In this document: piece by piece, positions 14,995 to 23,552 of the stretch
Layout of the letters: each line of letters opens with the position of its first letter
Position numbering within the stretch: position 1 is the first letter of the stretch
Assembly: GCA_046728115.1 (NCBI GenBank)
Contig: JBKPDW010000405.1
Coordinates: 1-24,934, forward strand
DNA length: 24,934 nt
Direction of reading: 5' to 3'
DNA from: CAVSWN01 sp046728115
GTDB lineage: Bacteria > Acidobacteriota > Vicinamibacteria > Vicinamibacterales > CAVVIG01
The notes under the pieces: generated by a model
The model's database searches: none
What the model saw: the letters and a program-made list of their open reading frames with translations, nothing else
Told to the model about the DNA's origin: nothing
Program-made: the position numbers and the translations under genes

Positions 14995-17630
14995 GTGGGA
15001 TCGTAGACCGGACGCGAACGTGGCTTCGTCGGATCCGCCTTCTGGCCAGACTGGGCTCCGCCGAACGGGCGCTGGACGATGAGATGAGGCATCACATCGA
15101 GTGCGAGACAGCAGAGCGAATTCGGGGCGGCGAGTCGCCGGAGGCCGCGAGGCTCGCCGCGCTGCGAGACTTCGGCGGTGTCGAGCGGTTCAAGGAGGAG
15201 TCCCGCGACGTGCGTGGCGTTCGATCGCTCGAAGATCTGATCGCCGACATTCGCATCGGCGCCCGTGTACTGCTTCGCAATCGTGGCCTGACGACGGCTG
15301 TCGTCTTCACGTTCGCGCTCGGGACCGCCGCCGCGTGCGCGATCTTCAGCGTCGTCTATGGCGTGCTGCTGCGCCCTCTACCCTATGCGGACCCGGATCG
15401 CCTTGTCGTCGTCTGGGAACGGAATATTCCGCGCAACCAGAATCGGAATGTCGTGTCGGTCGCGAACTTCGAGGCATGGCGCGCCGCGAACACGGCGTTC
15501 ACCAGAATGGCCGCGCTCGTGCCACGGCCGGTGGCGCTGACGCAAGGCGCCGTTCCCGAGCGCGTGGCCGGCGCCGAGGTGTCGCCGGGGTACTTCGGTC
15601 TGCTGGGCGTCGCACCGGCTCTGGGCCGCGACTTCAACGATGCCGATGTTTCGAGCGTTGCACCGGCCGTCATTCTCAGCCATGCGTTTTGGAAGCAGCG
15701 GCTTGGCGCGGATCCAAATGTGATCGGACGCGCACTTCCGATGGCCGATGGGTCGGGCACGGTCGTCGGCGTCATGCCCGAAGGATTCGAAGCGCCGCGA
15801 TTTGGATGGCTTGGCGCCCAGGAGTTGTGGTTTCCCTTCGTGGCGACACCTCAGAATCGCTCCTGGGGCCGGTTCCTGCTCGTCGTTGCACGCCTGCGGA
15901 CCGGCATATCGCTGGAAGCCAGTCGTGCGTCGATGACCGCGCTGACCAATCGCCTGGCGAGCGAGATCCCTGCGGACAAGGGTTGGGGCGCAACGGTCGT
16001 GGCGCTCGACGAGCAGATCACGGGCGGCGTGAGCACATCTTTGCGGCTGCTGCTTGCCGCAGTCGTCTTGCTGCTTCTCATCGCGGTCGCCAATGTCGCC
16101 ATGCTCACCACGACGGCAACGCGCCGGCGGATGCAGGAGTTGGCCATTCGTCGATCGGTTGGCGCCACGAACCAGCGACTGTTTCGACAGTTGTTTACTC
16201 AGCACGCGCTGTTAGGACTCCTCGGCTCCGCAGCAGGAGTCGTCGCTGCATCGCCAGCAATCCATCTGCTGATCGCGATCGCGCCGACCGACATCCCGCG
16301 GCTCGAATCGATCCGTCTCGACCGACCCGTGCTGCTGATCGCAACGATGGTGGTTGCGTTCGCCACGATCGTGGTCGGCATGATCGCGTCGATGCCCGGC
16401 CGGGGTGAGAGCGTGTCGCTCTCACCAGCCGTCGCCGCAACAACTCACACGCCGCGCCACGCAGGCGGCGCGCTTCTCGTCGCCGGCGAGATTGCCGTCG
16501 CGCTGACGCTGAGCATCGCCGCCACGTTGATGGCGCGAAGCTTCGCGGAGTTGCGTCACGTGGATCCGGGATTCGATCCCGAACCCGTCGTCGCGGCACG
16601 TGTGGCGATGACGGGAGTTCGAGCGCCGGGCCCGGAGGCGAACGCCGCGTTTGACGACGTGCTCGATCGCGTTCGCGCGATTCCAGGCGTGCAGGCAGCC
16701 GGCTTTGTCAGCACCAGACCGATCGGGGGCACCGGGCCCGCGACCAACGCCACCGATCCCGACCGATCTCCGAACGCCGCGACAAACGAAGTCGTCGCCG
16801 ATATCCGATATGGAAGCGCGACGATGTTCGAGGCGCTGAAAATCCCAATCGTCCGTGGCGCCGTCTTCAGCGAGCGGGATGCTGCCGCCGGCCGCATCGA
16901 CGTCGTCGTCAGCGCCAGCCTCGCGAGCGCGCTGTGGCCTGGACAGTCAGCTGTCGGCAAACGAATCAGACTGGAGTTGTTCCGCGGCATTACGGGCACA
17001 ATCGTCGGCGTCGCGGGCGACGTGCACCTGCTCGATCCCAGGACTCCGGCCAGGCCGGCCGCGTACCTGTCCGACAAGCGGTTTCCTAGCGACACCAGAG
17101 ATCTCCTTGTTCGGGCCGAACAAGACCCACAGACGATAATCCCTGCGATCAGAACCGCGGTGGCGGCGGCGGCGCCTGGCGTTCTGCTCTACCAGGTAGG
17201 CGTTCTCGCCGGAGCCGTTGAAACGGCGCTCGCGACGGAGCGCTTCACGACGCTGGTGCTGTCGGCATTTGCCACGATTGCGCTGATGCTGGGCGCGGTC
17301 GGCGTGTTCGGCGTGATTGCGGCCGAAGTTGGACAACGCCGGAAAGAGATCGGCATTCGAATGGCGCTCGGCGCCGCAACAACGCGCGTAGTGTGGATGA
17401 TGCTGCGAACGACGCTGGCGCGCGCGCTCGCCGGGCTCGTCGTCGGTGTCGGGATCACCGTGGCGATCGCCCGTTCGATGACCTCGCTTCTGTTCAACAT
17501 CGCGCCAACAGATCCCGCTTCATATGCGATCGTGATCGCAGCGGTGCTAGGTCTCGCGGTGCTCGGGACGCTGATTCCGGTGCTCCATGCGATTCGGCAG
17601 TCGCCGCTCGCCGCGCTTCGCGAAGGCTGA
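14991..17630 (+). CDS. ADOP-type ABC transporter permease (MacB/FtsX-like)
   Basis: An 879-residue inner-membrane protein of the acidobacterial duplicated orphan permease type. Residues about 1-75 form the characteristic soluble N-terminus (ERALDDEMRHHIECETAERI and the LAALRDFGGVERFKEE helix). A first helix (about 101-128) is followed by a MacB-type periplasmic domain, an FtsX block (about 385-500), a second periplasmic domain (about 560-740) and a second FtsX block (about 765-875). The internal duplication is complete. No ABC ATPase gene is next to it, hence 'orphan'. Family knowledge suggests export or mechanotransmission rather than uptake, but no substrate is known. It starts inside the padR stop codon. 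Confidence 0.93.
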   Translation: MSGIVDRTRTWLRRIRLLARLGSAERALDDEMRHHIECETAERIRGGESPEAARLAALRDFGGVERFKEESRDVRGVRSLEDLIADIRIGARVLLRNRGLTTAVVFTFALGTAAACAIFSVVYGVLLRPLPYADPDRLVVVWERNIPRNQNRNVVSVANFEAWRAANTAFTRMAALVPRPVALTQGAVPERVAGAEVSPGYFGLLGVAPALGRDFNDADVSSVAPAVILSHAFWKQRLGADPNVIGRALPMADGSGTVVGVMPEGFEAPRFGWLGAQELWFPFVATPQNRSWGRFLLVVARLRTGISLEASRASMTALTNRLASEIPADKGWGATVVALDEQITGGVSTSLRLLLAAVVLLLLIAVANVAMLTTTATRRRMQELAIRRSVGATNQRLFRQLFTQHALLGLLGSAAGVVAASPAIHLLIAIAPTDIPRLESIRLDRPVLLIATMVVAFATIVVGMIASMPGRGESVSLSPAVAATTHTPRHAGGALLVAGEIAVALTLSIAATLMARSFAELRHVDPGFDPEPVVAARVAMTGVRAPGPEANAAFDDVLDRVRAIPGVQAAGFVSTRPIGGTGPATNATDPDRSPNAATNEVVADIRYGSATMFEALKIPIVRGAVFSERDAAAGRIDVVVSASLASALWPGQSAVGKRIRLELFRGITGTIVGVAGDVHLLDPRTPARPAAYLSDKRFPSDTRDLLVRAEQDPQTIIPAIRTAVAAAAPGVLLYQVGVLAGAVETALATERFTTLVLSAFATIALMLGAVGVFGVIAAEVGQRRKEIGIRMALGAATTRVVWMMLRTTLARALAGLVVGVGITVAIARSMTSLLFNIAPTDPASYAIVIAAVLGLAVLGTLIPVLHAIRQSPLAALREG

Positions 17631-17666
17631 AACCCTACGGGCGGCGCCTCGGCTGCAAAAAATGGC

Positions 17667-17695
17667 TTTACATGGCAAAGTTCTTTCTGTATGAT
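17667..17695 (+). promoter_or_regulatory. Sigma-70-type promoter of the ankyrin-repeat gene
   Basis: TTTACA (17667-17672) and TATGAT (17690-17695) are separated by exactly 17 bp, the best -35/-10 pair in the window. Transcription should start near 17702, followed directly by GGAGG (17704-17708) and the ATG at 17715. The gap lies in a less GC-rich stretch after the permease gene. Confidence 0.75.
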
Positions 17696-17714
17696 GCGCC
17701 GTTGGAGGCCGTCG

Positions 17715-18410
17715 ATGCGTCAGTTCATGCTGCTCGTCGGAATGGGAATCGGCATGCTGGCCACGGACGCATGCGGCAACGACCCGACGCTGCCGCTCGC
17801 GCTGGTGGCCGCGCGCAACGCCGTCGCCACGGTTCGCCAGCTGCTCGCTGAAGGCCATCTACCCGATCAGCTCGATCGCTCCGGGTTGACCGCGTTGATG
17901 TGGGCCGCCCGTAACGGAGCGGCCGATGCCATGACGGCGCTGCTCGACGCCGGCGCCGATCCCAACGTCCGCGACGGTCGCAACGGCTGGACGCCGGTGA
18001 TGCACGCAATCCATAAGCAGCAGCTCGCCGCAGTCCGCCTGCTGCTCGAGCGGGGCGCCGATCCCAACATCCGCACCACCGCGTTGACGCCGCTGATGAT
18101 GGCGGCAGCCGAGCGCAATCCGGCGTTCGTGCAACTGCTGCTCGAGTACGGCGCCGACGCGCGCGCTCGCGGCAACGGCGGGGCGACCGCCCTGTCACAG
18201 GCTGTGTCGGGTGGCGCGCTCAGCGACATCGACCGCCCGTTGCTCGGCGGATGCCGCACGGAAACCGTACGCGTGCTGAAGACGCACGATCCGACGGTCG
18301 ACGTACCCGACACGATTGCAGGATGGGATGCGCTCTGGTGGGCGAAATTTCACGGCTGCCGGGAAGTGCTCGACATGGTAGCGCCGAGCGGGATGCGGAA
18401 GAAGAGCTGA
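17715..18410 (+). CDS. Exported ankyrin-repeat protein
   Basis: A 231-residue protein with an N-terminal hydrophobic signal (MRQFMLLVGMGIGMLATDAC) and at least four ankyrin repeats (about residues 26-55, 57-88, 91-122 and 124-152), seen from the TPLM.AA..(G/N)...V..LLE.GADPN pattern. The C-terminal 75 residues keep only faint repeat character. The start at 17715 is preferred to an in-frame ATG at 17691, because the latter lies inside the -10 hexamer and 17715 has GGAGG 6 bp upstream. Cys20 might be a lipidation site, but TDAC is a poor lipobox, so a soluble periplasmic protein is equally possible. Ankyrin repeats bind other proteins; the partner is unknown and neighbours give no clue. Confidence 0.87.
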   Translation: MRQFMLLVGMGIGMLATDACGNDPTLPLALVAARNAVATVRQLLAEGHLPDQLDRSGLTALMWAARNGAADAMTALLDAGADPNVRDGRNGWTPVMHAIHKQQLAAVRLLLERGADPNIRTTALTPLMMAAAERNPAFVQLLLEYGADARARGNGGATALSQAVSGGALSDIDRPLLGGCRTETVRVLKTHDPTVDVPDTIAGWDALWWAKFHGCREVLDMVAPSGMRKKS

Positions 18411-18444
18411 AGCAGTGCGCCAGCACTGACGCAGCGCGAAGGCT

Positions 18445-19104
18445 TCACCCTGGCGTTCGCACGAGGCTTTGAGCCGGGCTGTGCCGAACGAGACCCGACA
18501 CAGCTGGATGTCCGGTGACCCAGAAGCGCCACGGATGCTCTCTTCCGGCGCGAATGCCGATGCGCGGACCAAAGCCGACCGACTCGACGCGAACGCCGCG
18601 ATCTTCGACATAGAGACGATCGCCGGTCAGATCTGAACGATTCTCCGCCAGCCTGATTCCCATCGCCATCGTGAGATTTCCTGGGCCGCGACACAAATCG
18701 TGGTCCGGGATCGAGCGGCCGTCGAGCGCATGGCGGCGTCCCTTCATGGTGCGCGCACGCCGCCGCCGCATCACGTCGATACCGTCGATCGGCGCGAGCG
18801 CCCGGATGAGGACGGCCGCCGGTGAACCCTGAGATTCGGTCACGACGTTGACGAGACTGTGGATGCCGTAGTTCAGATAGACGTACGCACGACCTGGTGC
18901 GCCGTAGAGCGGCTCGTTCCGTCGCGTGGGACCCGGCGCCGCATGGCATGCGGGATCGGATTCGCCAATGTACGCTTCCACCTCCACGATCGCGCCGCTC
19001 GTGCGCACACCGCGACGGTCGTGAACGAGCACCTTGCCCAGAAGATCGCGTGCGACGTCCAGAGTGGGGCGATCGTAAAAGCTGCGAGGAAGTTTACCGT
19101 TCAC
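18445..19104 (-). CDS. DNA-3-methyladenine glycosylase (AAG/MPG type)
   Basis: Base-excision repair enzyme that removes 3-methyladenine and other alkylated purines from DNA. The 219 residues fit the AAG fold. Catalytic features are VEVEAYIGESDPACHA with the general base Glu43 (water activation), Tyr45 and His54 lining the base pocket, RNEPLYGAPGRAYVYLNYG, and the conserved CRGPGNLTMAMGI. The GTG at 19104 is chosen since it gives the usual start xLPRSFYxRPTxxVARDLLGK and has CAGGG upstream; an in-frame TTG at 19113 is possible. The open frame continues much further upstream, but only as antisense of uvrA. It follows uvrA on the same strand after 74 bp, so both may be on one repair transcript. 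Confidence 0.93.
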   Translation of the reverse strand: MNGKLPRSFYDRPTLDVARDLLGKVLVHDRRGVRTSGAIVEVEAYIGESDPACHAAPGPTRRNEPLYGAPGRAYVYLNYGIHSLVNVVTESQGSPAAVLIRALAPIDGIDVMRRRRARTMKGRRHALDGRSIPDHDLCRGPGNLTMAMGIRLAENRSDLTGDRLYVEDRGVRVESVGFGPRIGIRAGREHPWRFWVTGHPAVSGLVRHSPAQSLVRTPG

Positions 19105-19178
19105 AACGATCAACCCTGAGCCCGCAGCAAAATCAGTCTCTGCGAATCCAGCCGGATCGGGGTCGATGGTCGCGAAGC

Positions 19179-22145
19179 CTATCGTCCCGCGGCATACGCA
19201 TGCGATCGTCCTGTCGCGAGCACCGGGGTCAGGTACCGCCCCGTGTACGACTCTTCGACCTGCATCAGCTGCTCGGGCGTGCCGGTGGCGACGACATTTC
19301 CCCCGTCTTCGCCGCCCTCGGGGCCGAGATCGATGATGAAGTCGGCGGTTTTGATCACGTCGAGGTTGTGTTCGATGACGATCAGCGTGTGTCCGGCTTC
19401 GAGCAGTTTCCTGAACGCAGTCAGGAGCTTCGCGATGTCGTCGAAATGGAGGCCTGTAGTCGGCTCGTCGAGCACGTAGAGGAGACGCTCGCCGCTGTGA
19501 GACGAGAGGTGTGCGGCGATCTTGATCCGCTGCGCCTCTCCGCCCGACAACGTCGTCGCGGGCTGACCCAGGCGCAGGTAGCCGAGGCCAATCTCGTCGA
19601 GGACCTGCAGGCGTCGAAGGACCTTGGGCGAGCTGCTGAAGAAGGTGAGCGCCTCGCGCACGGTCAGATCGAGCACCTGGTGAATCGAACGGCCGCGGTA
19701 CCGCACGTCGAGCACCTGAGGCTTGAAACGTTTGCCGTCGCACTGGTCGCAGGGGACGAACACATCGGCCAGGAATTGCATCTCGACGCGCACCTCGCCT
19801 TCCCCTTGACATGCTTCGCACCGGCCGCCGGGCACGTTGAACGAGAAGTGGCTCGCCGTCAGCCCGCGCGAGCGCGCATCCTTTGTGGCGGCAAACAGCT
19901 CGCGAATCGGATCGAAGGCCTTCAGGTACGTCACCGGATTCGATCGAGGCGTACGGCCGATCGGCGTCTGATCCACCAGGACCGCATCCGTCACGTACTC
20001 CGCGCCCTGCAGCGTCCGGAACGCGCCGACGCGCTTGTCCCAGTCGCCTTTCGCACGCTTAATCGCGGCGTACAGCACATCGTGGACGAGCGTCGACTTT
20101 CCGGATCCGCTCACGCCGGTGACGCACGTCAGTGTATTGAGAGGAATCGAGATCTCGAGATCCTTCAGGTTGTGCTCGGTAGCACCGATCAGCTTGAGCC
20201 TCTGCCCCGATCCCCGCCGCCGCGCTGTCGGGACCGGAATCGCAAGCTCGCTGCGCAGGTACTTCGAGGTCAGCGATCGCGATTCCAGGAGGAGACTCTC
20301 GAATTCTCCGGAGAAAACGACGCGTCCGCCCTGCTCGCCGGCACCGAGACCCAGATCGACGATGTGGTCCGCCACCTTGATCATGTCGGCGTCGTGTTCG
20401 ACCACCAGAACCGTGTTGCCCTGATCGCGAAGCTGACGAAGGATCGCAATCAGCCGGAGGTTGTCGCGCGGATGCAGCCCGATCGATGGTTCGTCGAGCA
20501 CGTAGAGCGTCCCGACGAGCGCCGACCCGAGCGACGTCGCCAGGTTGATGCGCTGCGCCTCGCCGCCCGACAGCGTCGAGGACAGCCGATCGAGCGTCAG
20601 GTAGTCCAGACCGACGTCGCCGAGGAACGACAGGCGCCGCCGGATTTCTTTCAGGACCTTGTCGGCGATCGCTTCTTCTTTCTCGGTGAGATTCAGATTC
20701 GAGAAGAAATGCTGCGCTTCACGGACCGTCAGCGCCGACACGCGATCGATGGTGCGGTCCGCCACCCGCACGTCTCGAGCTTCACGACGGAGTCGTGCGC
20801 CGCCGCAATCGGGGCAGGTCAGGTATCCGCGATAGCGGCTCAGAAAGACGCGGACGTGGACCTTGTACTTCTTACGCTCGAGCCACCGGAAGAATCCGCG
20901 CACGCCCTCATAGTCGCCGTCTCCATCGACAACGAAGCGTTTCTCGTCGTCTGTCAGATCGGCCCATGGCACATCGAGGCGAACCGCACCTTTGCGTGCG
21001 GCGCGCTTGAGTTCCGCAAACTGCCCGCGATAGTGCGGCTTCGCCCAAGGTTCGATCGCGCCCTGCTGGATCGACTTCGTCGAATCCGGCACGACGAGAT
21101 CCATGTCCAGCTCGATGATGTTGCCAAAACCGTGACAGGTGGGGCAGGCCCCAAATGGATTATTGAAGGAGAAGAGCCGGGGCTGCGGATCCTCATACGT
21201 CAGGCCGCAGCGCCGGCAATCGAACCGCTCGGAAAACAGGTGCACGACTGGCGACGTCTGCCCCGTGGCTGGGGACATTTCGATTGCCCAGGCAGCACCA
21301 CCGCCTTCACGGTACGCCGTCTCGACCGAATCCGTGAGCCGTTGACGAAGGTCTTCGTTGCCAAGTTGAAGGCGATCGACGACGACCTGCAACAGCGACC
21401 GATCCGTCATCGACCCCGGATCCACATCGTCGAAGGCCACGGCCCGGTTGTCGATCAGCAGCCGGGCAAAACCCTTCTTGCGCAACGCTGCAATCATGGC
21501 GGCGATGGCGCGCGATCGCTCGCCGCTCGACCGCTCTGCGGGCTCCCACTCGGGCCGGGCCGCATCAAGAGCCGTCCCGCGCTCGCCGTTCTCGGCAACC
21601 TCGGTCATCTCGTCGACTTCCGGAGCATCACCTGTGACGCCGGCTGCTGCCTCGACGATGGGGAGATCGAAGCCGAGGAGGAGGCGGGTCCCAGCCGGCA
21701 GTTCGGCAAGCTGTCGCGCGACGACCTCGGCCGTTTCGCGGACGACTTCACGGCCGCAGTTGCGGCAGAACGTACGGCCGACACGTGCGTACAGCAGGCG
21801 CATGTAGTCGTGGATTTCCGTCGTGGTTCCAACGGTGGATCGGGGATTCCTGATGCTGTTTTTCTGGCGGATAGCGATGGCGGGAGAGATACCGTCTATC
21901 CGATCAACGTCTGGCTTCTCCATCCGCTCGAGGAACTGGCGCGCGTAGGCTGAAAGCGATTCGACGTAGCGCCGCTGCCCTTCAGCGTAAATCGTGTCGA
22001 AGGCGAGCGACGACTTGCCCGACCCGCTGACGCCGGTGATGACGATCAGCTTCCCGACAGGCAGCGTGACGTCGATATTCTTGAGGTTATGCGTGCGCGC
22101 GCCGCGAACGACGAGGTCGGCGGCTTCAACGCCGGTGGAGGCCAC
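19179..22145 (-). CDS. uvrA: Excinuclease ABC subunit A
   Basis: Damage-recognition ATPase of nucleotide excision repair, which loads UvrB at lesions. The 988 residues are a little above the usual length of about 940. The first ATPase has Walker A GVSGSGKSS (38-46) and the second GVSGSGKSTLVHDVLYAA; both signature and Walker B blocks are present (LSGGEAQRINLA...LYVLDEPSIGLHPRD and LSGGEAQRIKIA...LYVLDEPTTGLHFDD). Zinc-binding Cys pairs are seen at CRNCG, CRRCG with CPTCHGFG, CPDCG, and CEACQGEG with CDQCDGKR. The GTG at 22145 is used, with AGGAA about 9 bp upstream. Numerous intact motifs leave little doubt that this is a standard UvrA. Confidence 0.98.
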   Translation of the reverse strand: MASTGVEAADLVVRGARTHNLKNIDVTLPVGKLIVITGVSGSGKSSLAFDTIYAEGQRRYVESLSAYARQFLERMEKPDVDRIDGISPAIAIRQKNSIRNPRSTVGTTTEIHDYMRLLYARVGRTFCRNCGREVVRETAEVVARQLAELPAGTRLLLGFDLPIVEAAAGVTGDAPEVDEMTEVAENGERGTALDAARPEWEPAERSSGERSRAIAAMIAALRKKGFARLLIDNRAVAFDDVDPGSMTDRSLLQVVVDRLQLGNEDLRQRLTDSVETAYREGGGAAWAIEMSPATGQTSPVVHLFSERFDCRRCGLTYEDPQPRLFSFNNPFGACPTCHGFGNIIELDMDLVVPDSTKSIQQGAIEPWAKPHYRGQFAELKRAARKGAVRLDVPWADLTDDEKRFVVDGDGDYEGVRGFFRWLERKKYKVHVRVFLSRYRGYLTCPDCGGARLRREARDVRVADRTIDRVSALTVREAQHFFSNLNLTEKEEAIADKVLKEIRRRLSFLGDVGLDYLTLDRLSSTLSGGEAQRINLATSLGSALVGTLYVLDEPSIGLHPRDNLRLIAILRQLRDQGNTVLVVEHDADMIKVADHIVDLGLGAGEQGGRVVFSGEFESLLLESRSLTSKYLRSELAIPVPTARRRGSGQRLKLIGATEHNLKDLEISIPLNTLTCVTGVSGSGKSTLVHDVLYAAIKRAKGDWDKRVGAFRTLQGAEYVTDAVLVDQTPIGRTPRSNPVTYLKAFDPIRELFAATKDARSRGLTASHFSFNVPGGRCEACQGEGEVRVEMQFLADVFVPCDQCDGKRFKPQVLDVRYRGRSIHQVLDLTVREALTFFSSSPKVLRRLQVLDEIGLGYLRLGQPATTLSGGEAQRIKIAAHLSSHSGERLLYVLDEPTTGLHFDDIAKLLTAFRKLLEAGHTLIVIEHNLDVIKTADFIIDLGPEGGEDGGNVVATGTPEQLMQVEESYTGRYLTPVLATGRSHAYAAGR

Positions 22146-22165
22146 AGTCAGCTTTCCTGGAGAAC

Positions 22166-22207
22166 GTTTAAACAGCCATCGTAACCTAGCGGGCGCGCCC
22201 GAGGCAA
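22166..22207 (-). promoter_or_regulatory. Probable uvrA promoter with a palindrome at the start site
   Basis: On the minus strand TTGCCT (22207-22202) and TACGAT (22183-22178) are 18 bp apart. The predicted start near 22171 falls inside the perfect palindrome GTTTAAAC (22166-22173), about 26 bp before the uvrA GTG. The palindrome could be an operator, but it does not fit a known LexA box. Confidence 0.45.
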
Positions 22208-22244
22208 CTGACGCACCATCGTGTCCCGTGTGAAATCGAGAGTC

Positions 22245-22661
22245 TTACGATGTGATCTTTGCGAGGAGCGCGTGAAGCTGATCGGTCTCTGCAGGGGACA
22301 ACAGCCCGAAAAGCTCCCGCTCTGCGGCCGCGTGGATCTCGGATCCGCGGGAATGGGCGGCGCGCCCGGCCTCCGTCAGCGCAGCCAGGCGCGATCGGCG
22401 ATCAGCAGTGTCTGCGGTGCGGCTGACGAGACCATCGGCTTCGAGCCGATCGACGAGTTGCGTGACGTTCGATTTGACGCATGACAATCGCTCTGCCAAC
22501 TGTCCCAACGGAAGTGACCCGCCGGCCTCGGCGAGGCGATGAAGCGCGGCGAGCTTCGCGAGCGACAATCCGACCTCGCTCAATCGCGCTTCGACGCGAG
22601 CCTCGAGCACGCTCGAGGCATGAAGCACGGCGAACAATCCCTTGCGCGTCGCTGTCGGCAT
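22245..22661 (-). CDS. MarR-family transcriptional regulator
   Basis: A 138-residue winged-helix regulator. The DNA-binding domain covers about residues 33-100, with LGQLAERLSCVKSNVTQLVDRLEADGLVSR and the wing motif DRRSRLAALTEAG that is typical of MarR. A single cysteine (Cys61) sits at the start of the helix-turn-helix, which could make it thiol-sensitive, although this is a guess. The ATG at 22661 lies about 10 bp after a likely start site. The gene is upstream of uvrA on the same strand with a 99-bp gap that holds its own promoter-like sequence, so it may or may not control uvrA. The target and ligand are unknown. Confidence 0.9.
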   Translation of the reverse strand: MPTATRKGLFAVLHASSVLEARVEARLSEVGLSLAKLAALHRLAEAGGSLPLGQLAERLSCVKSNVTQLVDRLEADGLVSRTADTADRRSRLAALTEAGRAAHSRGSEIHAAAERELFGLLSPAETDQLHALLAKITS

Positions 22662-22677
22662 CTAGTTCAGATATGTA

Positions 22678-22683
22678 ATTATA
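22678..22683 (-). promoter_or_regulatory. -10 element of the marR-type gene
   Basis: The minus strand reads TATAAT here, a perfect -10, 17 bases before the start codon. It lies in a short AT-rich island (22666-22683) within GC-rich DNA. No convincing -35 is seen. MarR proteins usually bind such AT-rich promoter patches, so self-control is plausible. Confidence 0.5.
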
Positions 22684-22727
22684 GCGGATGCGCGCGATGA
22701 GAGCGCATCAGGCTGCTTCGCGCATGG

Positions 22728-22733
22728 TAGAAT
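22728..22733 (+). promoter_or_regulatory. -10 element of the tRNA-Thr gene
   Basis: TAGAAT lies 18 bp before the first base of the tRNA, a suitable position for a -10 hexamer with transcription starting near 22740. The -35 position (22705-22710, GCATCA) is only a weak match. Confidence 0.4.
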
Positions 22734-22750
22734 TGGAGTTTCCCGCCTGC

Positions 22751-22826
22751 GCCGGCGTAGCTCAGTTGGTAGAGCAGCTGATTCGTAATCAGCAGGTCAT
22801 CGGTTCAAGTCCGATCGCCGGCTCCA
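22751..22826 (+). tRNA. tRNA-Thr (anticodon CGT)
   Basis: A full 76-base cloverleaf with encoded CCA. The acceptor arms GCCGGCG and CGCCGGC pair fully, the D arm holds GCTCAGTTGGTAGAGC, the anticodon stem GCTGA/TCAGC closes the loop TTCGTAA with anticodon CGT (reads ACG, Thr), and the T arm is ATCGG-TTCAAGT-CCGAT. Its 3' end is followed by integrase remnants, so it probably served as an integration site. Confidence 0.97.
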
Positions 22827-22870
22827 GAATCACGAGCAAACCGAACGAGTTCCAAGATCATGGAATAGTC

Positions 22871-22901
22871 TGACGACCATTTGACGACCAAGTTGACGAC
22901 C
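22871..22901 (+). repeat. Three direct copies of TGACGACC between the tRNA and the integrase
   Basis: TGACGACC occurs at 22871-22878, 22882-22889 and 22894-22901, spaced 11 and 12 bp apart, or about one helical turn. The third copy touches the integrase stop codon. Short direct repeats at this place are what arm-type binding sites of tyrosine integrases look like in an att region. No copy of the tRNA 3' end was found to the right within the window. Confidence 0.6.
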
Positions 22902-23552
22902 TAGCGGCTCAGAATCGCGTCCATGTGACGCGCGGCTTTTGCCGCAGTTTGCATCTGGAGGTGGGCATAGAGATCCGCTGTAACGCGCAGTTCGCTGTGT
23001 CCAAGGAGTTGACTCACTTCCACGAGCTCGACGCCAGCGGCGATCAGGAGGCTCGCCGCGGAGTGCCGAAGGTCATGAAAGCGACGCCGTTCGAGCTTCG
23101 GCTCGGCAGCATCAAGAAGTCTGTGTAGCACGCGCAGTACGTTTCGCGGGTGAAGTCCGGCGCCGACCTTCCGATGCAGCCCCCTACCCGGCCGGTATGT
23201 GCGATAGGTGGTGAACACGAGCCCGGTGTCCACCCATCGAGGCCCGGCCTTCAACCGCTCCTCACATTGACGGGCACGATGCGCGCGCAACGCCTTCACG
23301 CAAATGTCAGGCAGCACAAGCGTCCGGAGACTCTTCTCGGTTTTCAGTGCCTGCAACACGAGACGCTTATCGACGACCTGGAGCTGCTGGCGGATGCGGA
23401 CCTCCCCGCTCTCAAGATCGACGTCGTCCCATCGAAGTCCGGTCGCTTCCCCGAGCCGAAGGCCGCACGCTAACGCGACCGAGAATAAGGCGCCGAGGCG
23501 ATGCGCATCGGCCACCTTCAGAAACGCGGCAGCCTGTTCCACAGAGAGCGGC
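22901..23552 (-). pseudogene. Tyrosine recombinase/integrase, C-terminal catalytic part only
   Basis: About 215 residues of a phage-type integrase read from about 23552 leftward. It begins at RPLSVEQAAAFL, the usual start of the catalytic domain, and holds every active-site block: Arg in CGLRLGEATGLRW, the beta-hairpin Lys in LKTEKSLRTL, His and Arg in HDLRHSAASLL, His in LLGHSEL and the nucleophile Tyr in TADLYAHL. The N-terminal arm-binding and core-binding domains are gone. Upstream, the frame stays open only as antisense of an IS3 transposase fragment, which marks the break near 23550. The enzyme is therefore unlikely to be active. The gene ends 75 bp from tRNA-Thr, the standard position of an integrase inserted at a tRNA. 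Confidence 0.85.

Noticed and set aside
18897..21953. Very long open frame (over 1000 codons) on the plus strand
   Set aside because: It is exactly antisense to uvrA, whose motifs are complete. In GC-rich DNA, stop codons are rare on the opposite strand, and the translation is Arg/Ala/Gln-rich with no family motif.
22161..22173. LexA/SOS box before uvrA (GAAC-N4-AAAC)
   Set aside because: Only one half fits the GAAC-N4-GTTC pattern and the E. coli CTGT-N8-ACAG form is absent.
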